Assembly: GCA_006535965.1 (NCBI GenBank)
Contig: QEAR01000005.1
Coordinates: 425,226-489,225 of the forward strand
Length of the DNA stretch: 64,000 nt
From: Spizellomyces sp. 'palustris'
Taxonomy: Eukaryota > Chytridiomycota > Chytridiomycetes > Spizellomycetales > Spizellomycetaceae
Direction: 5' to 3'
A program made the translations under genes and the position numbers. Under the pieces are notes generated by a model. It worked only from the letters and a program-made list of their open reading frames with translations, was not told the origin of the DNA and did no database searches. This document shows, piece by piece, positions 57,552-64,000 of this stretch (within the stretch, counting starts at the first letter, position 1; each line of letters begins with the position of its first letter).

Positions 57552-59201
57552 ATGCAGTTCAATAACAGGGGATTGAATTGTGCGGATGAGATCGCTGTGG
57601 AGGAGGACGTATGGGTTTATGCCCTGACGGTTTGTGTAGAGGCTCTGGTTGGGCTACCAGCTGTTGTCAAGGGCGGGAGGGTGATGAAGGTCTATTCTGG
57701 TTAGTGTATACGGGATAGGCTAGTGTAGTAGCTGATGCATTTGATGATTTAGGCTTTGGGAGCTGCTACGTTGGTGCTCGATGCACTTTCGGTCCCGCAT
57801 GCAGCGGTTTCTGGACAGGTGGTGGAGGAAGAGGAAGAATACATTGATGAAGATAGTGGTGAAGGTAGTGATGAGGAAGACGAAGATGATCAAGAAGTAG
57901 ACGAGGAAGACGAAGAGCTTCTGCAAGACAACCCACCCCACACTCCATCCCCGATACAATGCCTCAGCCCTGAACTCCTTTTCCACATCTTCTCTCACCT
58001 CCCCCTCTCCACCCTCCCCAACGTGGCCCTCGTCAACAAAATCTGGTCCGCTGCAGCAAACAAATATCTCTGGGACCATCCCAAAGTCCACTACACTGGT
58101 TCCCTAAAGGGCCTTGTAGCGTTTTATGCGAATTTATGTGGTGTCGAGGGACGTCATCGTGTATCAAGGTTTAGCTTATTGTGGCACGCCGATTCTGCTT
58201 TCCAGGACTTATTTGGGAGGGCTTTACAAGGAATTTTTGGAATGATGGACGGGTTACAAGCTGTGCATTTATCTCATGGGGCGGTCCCCTTGGGGGTTTT
58301 GGAAGTATTGGGTGAAAAGTGTCCCCAGCCGTCTGTCGTGGATCTGGTGGATATGAGGGGGTTGACCGTGGAGGGCATCGCCGCTCTCACCCAAGCTGGA
58401 AAGCTAGAGAGGTTGAATCTGAGTAAATCGAGAGTGTTTCCGATATATTGGTCGGATAACCTGACCAAACTTGCAGAGGCTCTGGCAACCTGCACCCGAC
58501 TCCGTACGCTGTGCATCCCTTGGTTGTCTATCCCGGACCATATGCTCCACATTCTGTTCTCGGCGGTCATCTTGTTGGAACACTTGGACCTTTCTTCGAC
58601 ACTCATTACCGACACAACGGTCACATCGATCCTCACCGCCTGTCCAAAACTAGCTACCCTCATCCTAGATTCCTGCCCACAAATCACAGACGAAACGCTC
58701 TGCCATCTCGCCCAAACAAACGTCAAAAACATATCGCTCTCCCGTGCTTCTCTCACGGATTCGGGCATTCTTGCCTTTGCGCGTGGACGCGGCGCAGAGG
58801 TCGATAAACTCTGTGTATGCGGTGCAAAAGACCTTACAGAATTTTCCATGCAGATTTTAGGAAAGCACTGCACACAAATTCGCCTCCTGGATATTGCGAA
58901 TTGCAGAAACATTACCCACCGAGGTCTCCTCTCGTTCATTGAACCTGAACATGGCAGGAAAAACACTTGGATGCGTCATTTGAATTTGACGGGTACCAGT
59001 GGATTGATCACAAATGAGACGGTAACGAGCGTGTTAGAGGCGTGTCCAAATCTCGATACTGTGCTGGCTCCTATGCATGTTCGCGGCAAGGTGGTAAAGG
59101 AGATTGAGAGGAGATGTGGAGAGGGAGGAGGGAACCATGAGATTTTTTTCCCGCAACAGTGGTTTGGAGTAATGCATGGAAACGTTTCGGTTTTTAGGTA
59201 G
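57552..59201 (+). CDS. F-box and leucine-rich-repeat protein (second)
   Basis: Likely SCF ubiquitin-ligase substrate receptor. The large frame from 57753 has no ATG near its start, so an upstream exon is required; exon 57552-57689 (MQFNNRGLNCADEIAVEEDV) joins in phase to ALGAATLVLDALSV with donor GTCTAT, giving 528 residues. An acidic run of about 40 residues follows, then the F-box (IQCLSPELLFHIFSHLPLST, VALVNKIWSAAANKYLW) near residue 120, then leucine-rich repeats (LRTLCIPWLSIPDHMLHILF, LEHLDLSSTLITDTTVTSIL, ATLILDSCPQITDETLCHLA, IRLLDIANCRNITHRGLLSF). It ends VMHGNVSVFR. The domain part is sure; the first exon is a reasoned guess with a weak donor. Confidence 0.8.
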
Positions 59202-59548
59202 GGATTGACTCGCCTGTTTCGTTCTTGTCGAGGTTCTTGTCGAGATGGAATGATTGGGATGCGTTTGTATGGTTGCGTTCAACCCATACGAGCGCCTTTG
59301 CCAAACCGTTTGCAATTCTGTAAGCGTATATATAGCAATACAAACCATGCGCCGTCTTTCCAATTTTTTTATTCATACTCGAGAGCCGCTTGTTGAAAAG
59401 GTGAGGCCGTTAAAAACCAAAAGCTAAGTCCGCAGGAGGAAAACTCTGGCAATCTGATCGCTTATGTCATACGCGTTCGATCTGCTTCCTGGACGGTTCT
59501 ACGTTGACCAGCGTCCGCTGCCAACCGGCCGAAGAGTCTCTCTCCAAC
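59202..59548. other. Intergenic between F-box/LRR and proline-rich gene
   Basis: About 350 bases, with overlapping short frames near 59464-59548 (SYAFDLLPGRFYVDQRPLP) that may be a 5' exon of the next gene. Nothing else seen. Confidence 0.4.
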
Positions 59549-60246
59549 ATGACGCCCTTCCTCCAACTTCCCAAGAGGGAGGCTTTCATCCAGCTCCCAC
59601 TCAGCAAGCACACCCATCCGACCGACACATCTCACCTTCAAGAGGTACATCTCTTCTTTTTAGATCCATCCTCGAGCTATGATTTAAGTCATTCAGTTAG
59701 GGTTTCCTCATTGGACGGTCCTATGTTCCTGTAAAAATGCAAGGAGAGCTGCAGTTAATTCATACACCGCGCGAACGGGAGGAAAGATGGGAGGATCTGC
59801 AGTTGATTCGAACACCATATGAGCGGGCAGATAGCCGCGACGATCAACGCCGGAGGGGAGAGGGGAACGTCGTGGATGGTGAGAGACGGCGATGGGGGCG
59901 AGGAGGGAGCGGCAGGGGAATCAAGAGAATTGTGCCCTTGTCTCGTGCACCACCACTTCCAGCCCCTGTTGCTGAGAACAAAGCAGTGCATGTTACGACA
60001 GATACACCACTGTCCAGTCAACCTTCACCGCCCCAACCGCACGCACCTGACGCTCACCCAGAAAAAGAAGAGCTACCACACCCACCCCGCCCCCGCACAC
60101 CTTTGGTCATCCACCTTACACCCCCAGCTCACCCACCAGCACCAGTACCCGTCCCACCCTCCAAACCTCCATCCGTGCCACCGCACCTTCACTACAACCT
60201 CCGCGCCATTCGCTCTAAAGCCCTTTCAATGCACGCCAAATCCTAA
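59549..60246 (+). CDS. Proline-rich orphan protein with short internal repeats
   Basis: Two frames join in phase across a 57-base intron (GTACAT..TTAG, about 59646-59702): MTPFLQLPKREAFIQLPLSK ... HLQE to GFLIGRSYVPVKMQGELQL. Then come two similar units, LQLIHTPREREERWED and LQLIRTPYERADSRDD, a basic Arg/Gly stretch (RRRWGRGGSGRGIKR), and a long Pro-rich end (PPRPRTPLVIHLTPPAHPPA) finishing with LRAIRSKALSMHAKS. No family recognised; it looks largely disordered. The second frame also has its own ATG at 59737. The start is uncertain because an earlier exon in another frame is possible. Confidence 0.5.
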
Positions 60247-62186
60247 TACATATAGACCACCTTGGATAGAATACATCCAAAGTCGTTTTGAATAATTGTG
60301 CTGGGTCCAGAGAAAATGTTGGATCAGAAAAGCCAAGTCGTCTCACCATGAGCGCAAGACAACACATGCTTTTCTATCCACTCCCTCTTTCCCGTCGGGA
60401 TGTCCCCCGCCTTGTTCCAGACGCGGGATTCAATAGACGGGTGTGAAAAGACATGCCAAAAACACGAGGGGGGTTGAGAGTCGAGGAGCGACAGATTATA
60501 TAGTGGTGGGGAGGAATGTTCTGGAAATGTCATGATACGTTACTGTGAAAAGGTCTCTGTCGGCAAGCGTCGTCGACAGCACACTAAACACAACCTTGCA
60601 AAATAAACGCTCAATAAGACTTGATGTAGGCAACAACAACTCCATGGCATTTGGATGCAAGACAAAAAAAAGGAGGGCGGACTGTTTGGTAAAAGCACAG
60701 GAGCGGAAACCGCCCATTTAGACATCAAACTAATGTTCACGGAATACGTTGCAGCCAGACTTACCAAATGACCAATAAGCAAAACGTAAAATGAATACAG
60801 ACTTGCTTTTTCCAACAGCTGAGTGAGGGGGCATGGAGCAAGATGTGAATCTGGCGTTGCAAGGCCTATTACCTCCACTTTAACCAATGTACAAGGGCAT
60901 GCTTGCGACGAGATATCAAATGATTCCAGCCATGGGCCGAAGTAGTAACATGAAAAGGATTCAAACTTCTGCATGGACATGTGTAAACTTTCATCTGGTA
61001 TGTCCAGCCTCAAACTACGGGCAGCGTCACCTGGCTACGAATGCAAGCTCGCGGCAGTAACATGAAAATAAAGACCAAAATCTCCTTGGCCTTGCTTCAA
61101 GATATGAGCAGGAACCGAAAACTTGCATATAAAAGCACATTATCAAACCATTGTGTATGTAGCGGATATCATCAATGTTTACGGCGCCAGTCTCCACCAA
61201 ACAGCTTACTTTAAGACTAAAGGCATCAACCTGCCCATATCAAGGCCGAGGGTATTCCGAATATGACATGTGATACTATTTATGAATAACTCACGAGAAA
61301 TACTACAGCGAATCAAAAAAGTAAGCGGGTGCGTGCAAAACACCATGAGAAGATATAAAGGGCGCTAGATGCGCATATTCCTGCATAGCTTTTAACATGA
61401 AATGTCAGATCCACTACCCAAAAAACATCCCTTGAACAATTCCATAACGTTGACCAACATATCCACATATGCATAAATATATACCTCATCTAGTCTAAGC
61501 TGGAGATGTGCTAATATGGTGCTGCTCGGCAACTGATAGTTGATCGTCAATAGCAGTTTTCGGGTCATGGCGACACTCGTTATCAGCACCATTGTCCATT
61601 ATTAGGGTGTGGGCAGATCTGGGACAATTTATATGGCTGCCTTACATCGCCCGTTTCGCTGGGTTTTTGGTCCACTAGCTTTGCCGTGCGACTACCAGAA
61701 AACTACACGTTCGGAGATGGCAAGGAATGCCGGCTCCACACGAAATACACAGGCACCCGCGGAGTTGAGATCTATGAGAAAGTAAGTGCTTGCCATCTTA
61801 AGATTCATAAGAAATGGCCTTGTACCATTCTTCGTTACATCCGCTATGATATCATGTGCAGTTTGAAGGGCGCGAAGAGCGAAACTTTCAAGAGGAAAGA
61901 GCTGGAGGATAAGGACGAGGTCGAGCGAGAGGAACTCGGAAATGGAATCGGCCAACCGCGCAACCTCCCGGAGGCCTTCAGGGAAATTGACCGGCACTGG
62001 CACTGGAAAGTATCCTAAAATACGGATATGGAGTAAAGAGAGCGAGAGTTAAACACCGAACATGATACGCGAACAGCATCTCGTACTAGATACGACAGTC
62101 CTAACGTAGACTATTCCCGAAAAAGGTAGGCTAGCGGTTAACGATCCGCCAAACTTGCACACCTTACGCACCGGAACGCAATCAAC
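60247..62186. other. Gene-poor region
   Basis: About 1.9 kb with no supported gene. The leftward frame 60540-61013 is Cys/Ser/Leu-rich and looks random. A + frame 61686-62018 (LPENYTFGDGKECRLHTKYT ... KELEDKDEVEREELGNG) is locally protein-like and contains an intron-like GTAAGT..CAG, but a leftward frame of the same length overlaps it and neither has a recognisable domain. Possibly decayed coding or mobile DNA. Confidence 0.4.
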
Positions 62187-62474
62187 TCAATACCGGGGTC
62201 TTTTCCACCGGAACCCTTTGAACGTTGACCCAGAGCTATCGAGCGTATGGGAAGACCTCGACAACCCCTTCAAGAGGTCCTTGAATGTCCTATTTGGATT
62301 GACAATTCTGGCAACGTCATCAGCATATTGGCGAAGAAGACTTCTGCTTGTTTCTCCGAAGTTGATCTTATATTTCCACAGAGTAGAGGCGACGAATAAT
62401 CGGAACAAGGGGTCTCCTACCTGATCAACAGACGATCGGTTCGCACCACCTTGACGGTAATGTTCAGACATCAA
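62187..62474 (-). mobile_element. Non-LTR retrotransposon reverse-transcriptase fragment (decayed)
   Basis: A leftward frame of 95 codons contains DQVGDPLFRLFVAS followed about 25 residues later by RQYADDVARIVNPNRTFKDL and LLKGLSRSSHTLDSS. This matches the spacing and form of reverse-transcriptase motif B (RQGDPLSPLLF) and the catalytic YADD motif of LINE-type elements, with a following helix and a GLK-like segment. Frames on either side are broken by stops; a further piece on the same strand near 62640-62690 (LTVNGCFETTLTSVNP) resembles the segment just before motif B. So this is a relic, not an active element. Element boundaries were not found. Confidence 0.55.
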
Positions 62475-62907
62475 TTCAAAGATTTCGATAGTGCGATGTT
62501 AAGCAACTTACTCTTTTTTTCTTAAACCCAGTTCGTCATTGTGAAGGGGATAAGAAAAGGAGTGATGATTTCTACTGGATACTCCATTCTCTTCACGAGG
62601 ACTTTCAGTATAACACCGTAAAGACCTTTCTCCAAGGATTAACGCTAGTCAATGTGGTCTCGAAACATCCATTCACCGTCAATTGGGTACCAGAGTAGAA
62701 AAACATCAAGATCCACCGCAAAGACTATCTATCACTGAAAACCAGCCACGCTGGAAAACAACAGAGAGAGTACGCACCGAGATTTAAGGAAATGTGCCGT
62801 GTGAGTATCGAGGATTTGATGGAAATGCAGGATCCCCGCTTAGCTTATTCAATTTCCGCGGGCGTCACAAGAGCGGGCCAAAGCGACAATAAAGAAAGTA
62901 ACAGCGC
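62475..62907. other. Probable relic of retroelement and unknown sequence
   Basis: Broken frames on both strands. Leftward pieces extend the reverse-transcriptase similarity; rightward 62690-62907 reads KNIKIHRKDYLSLKTSHAGK and EMCRVSIEDLMEMQDPRLAY in one frame and SQERAKATIKKVTALEAEKP in another. Confidence 0.35.
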
Positions 62908-63138
62908 TTGAGGCTGAAAAGCCGTCAAGCCAAGCTTGGAATTAAGGAGCTGGAATTGAAAGTGAAAGAATTCGAGATATGCGACGATGCGTCCATGAAG
63001 ACGAATCAGGCTGTCTCGACCGTAGTCGCAGAGTTAAAGGGCCAGAATGACAAAGATGATAGCAAATCAGGAAGGGGTGTGTCGGTGCCCGATACTACAA
63101 ACCTCGAAGCTGAGATCAAATGTTTGCCAACAATTTGA
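62908..63138 (+). pseudogene. Coiled-coil protein fragment
   Basis: A 76-codon frame (KLGIKELELKVKEFEICDDA, then STVVAELKGQ, NLEAEIKCLPTI). The heptad pattern is continued upstream in another frame (IKKVTALEAEK at about 62888), which suggests one frameshift in a former coiled-coil gene, or an intron I cannot phase. The listed start is not a clear ATG. No family recognised. Confidence 0.3.
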
Positions 63139-63980
63139 GGGGACTGGATAGCAGCTGCGTCCCGTAATTCTTGGCTTCAGAAAGGAGCTAGTGATATGTA
63201 AGTCGTTTGCCTAGATTGAGTGCTTTCATTTATAATACAATAAGTTGCGCCTGTAACGCCATTCTCAGTTCCCCTGCCCTGATGGACTCTACCAGCTTGC
63301 ACAGTGTACGGCAGTATGAACACAGTCACATCCCGCTGGTTCCGGAGCGATATTACCAAGATTCTGATATAATAACGTACACTGGGTGACCAAAGATACA
63401 AACCCATCACTCTACCACCCAATTTCTCCAGTCGCAACATGGTTCCCGATATGATACAGATTGGCGCTTGAAAGATTCAGGCTCCCGAAAACGAAGAACA
63501 CAGACCATGAAAGCGTCAAATGAGACGACATGACATTTCACACATGTACACTAAACAATAGACCAAAGATGATCCATCAATCGAGCAGAAACTGAACCTA
63601 CAAGCACCAATGGGTTGGCGCAGTCTCCAGTCAGTATTAGCGACTTGACGACTTGACTTGTCATCACTGACCTCAAAATGATAAAGAAAAGGGTACGAAC
63701 TGGTGCTGACAGCATGAGGAGGAAATGAACGCCCAAGATGCAAACGCACCTCTCGTTTCTACGCATCCATATCTAAACTCAATAACCCTGAACTATACCC
63801 GAATATCACCATTACAATTCCGCCCACCGTAGACGTTATTCCAAACCCGCCTGCCTAAATACAAAACACATGACGAAAGAAAATCTTGAATGTGACAAAC
63901 AAGTTGCCCGTCCGTATTACTCGCACTTGACCTAAAATACAAATCACGGCGCATAAAACATTCTTATGAGACGGGAGTAG
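63139..63980. other. Unassigned right-end region
   Basis: About 840 bases with short frames on both strands and no domain. The T run TTTT on the minus strand at about 63953-63956 is suitable as a Pol III stop for the tRNA at the edge. Confidence 0.4.
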
Positions 63981-64000
63981 CGACACGAGCAGGATTTGAA
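63981..64000 (-). tRNA. tRNA-Ser 3' end (partial, cut by window edge)
   Basis: On the minus strand the last 20 bases read TTCAAATCCTGCTCGTGTCG. TTCAAAT is a canonical T-loop, CCTGC the 3' side of the T-stem, TCGTGTC the 3' acceptor strand and G the discriminator base. The string differs by one base from the 3' end I remember for yeast tRNA-Ser(CGA), and discriminator G fits serine. The rest of the gene lies beyond the window. A TTTT stop follows about 25 bases downstream. Confidence 0.55.

Noticed and set aside
60540-61013. 157-codon leftward frame
   Set aside because: Cys/Ser/Leu-rich with no motif, no clear introns or neighbours; likely chance.
63964-64000. Short leftward frame SNPARVATPVS reaching the right edge
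   Set aside because: Same bases match a tRNA-Ser 3' end much better than a coding exon.
1-64000. CRISPR arrays, bacterial operons, integrated prophage
   Set aside because: No direct-repeat/spacer arrays or prokaryotic gene spacing; all confident genes are spliced eukaryotic genes or single-exon fungal genes.

Overview
The window is nuclear DNA of a zoosporic (chytrid-like) fungus. Genes on both strands are split by many short introns, mostly 50-90 bases, with GT..AG ends. The protein set is fungal: TFIIIC subunit, SAGA Sgf11, cohesin Scc3, BCS1, eukaryotic glycogen debranching enzyme, eS1 ribosomal protein and a peroxisomal/mitochondrial carnitine acyltransferase. Two genes, CFAP44 and a CFAP20-domain protein, belong to motile cilia, which only flagellated fungi keep. 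The exact species cannot be read from the sequence.

Layout. 1-10.4 kb: a complex I B12/NDUFB3-like gene cut by the left edge (-), TFC4 (+), a small mitochondrial-type membrane protein (-) sharing a promoter with BCS1 (+), an orphan type I membrane protein (-) and a stand-alone C-CAP domain protein (+). 11-17 kb: cohesin SCC3/STAG (+). 17-28.4 kb: carnitine acetyltransferase CAT2 (-) divergent from glycogen debranching enzyme GDB1 (+), then SGF11 (-). 28.4-33.5 kb: an uncertain small gene, a LisH-CTLH-WD40 protein (-) and a class IV aminotransferase-fold protein (+). 33.6-43.2 kb: CFAP44 (-) divergent from ribosomal protein eS1 (+). 43.8-60.2 kb: F-box/LRR protein, C2H2 transcription factor, amino-acid transporter, DENND6-type Rab GEF (-), CFAP20DC-like ciliary protein, a second F-box/LRR protein and a proline-rich orphan. 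60.2-64 kb: gene-poor, with a decayed non-LTR reverse-transcriptase fragment and the 3' end of a serine tRNA at the right edge.

Most genes are unrelated housekeeping loci in head-to-head or tail-to-tail pairs; nothing looks like an operon or an island. Loose themes are mitochondrial function (NDUFB3-like, small membrane protein, BCS1, CAT2), energy stores (CAT2/GDB1 head to head) and the flagellum (CFAP44, CFAP20DC-like). A CACGTG palindrome recurs in several intergenic promoters. I found no clearly new multi-gene system. The best leads are dual targeting of CAT2, an amino-acid transporter with an extra tail and membrane span, several orphan proteins, and the retroelement/tRNA edge. Gene spans are start to stop codon, introns included; splice models were built by eye from reading-frame phase and family conservation.
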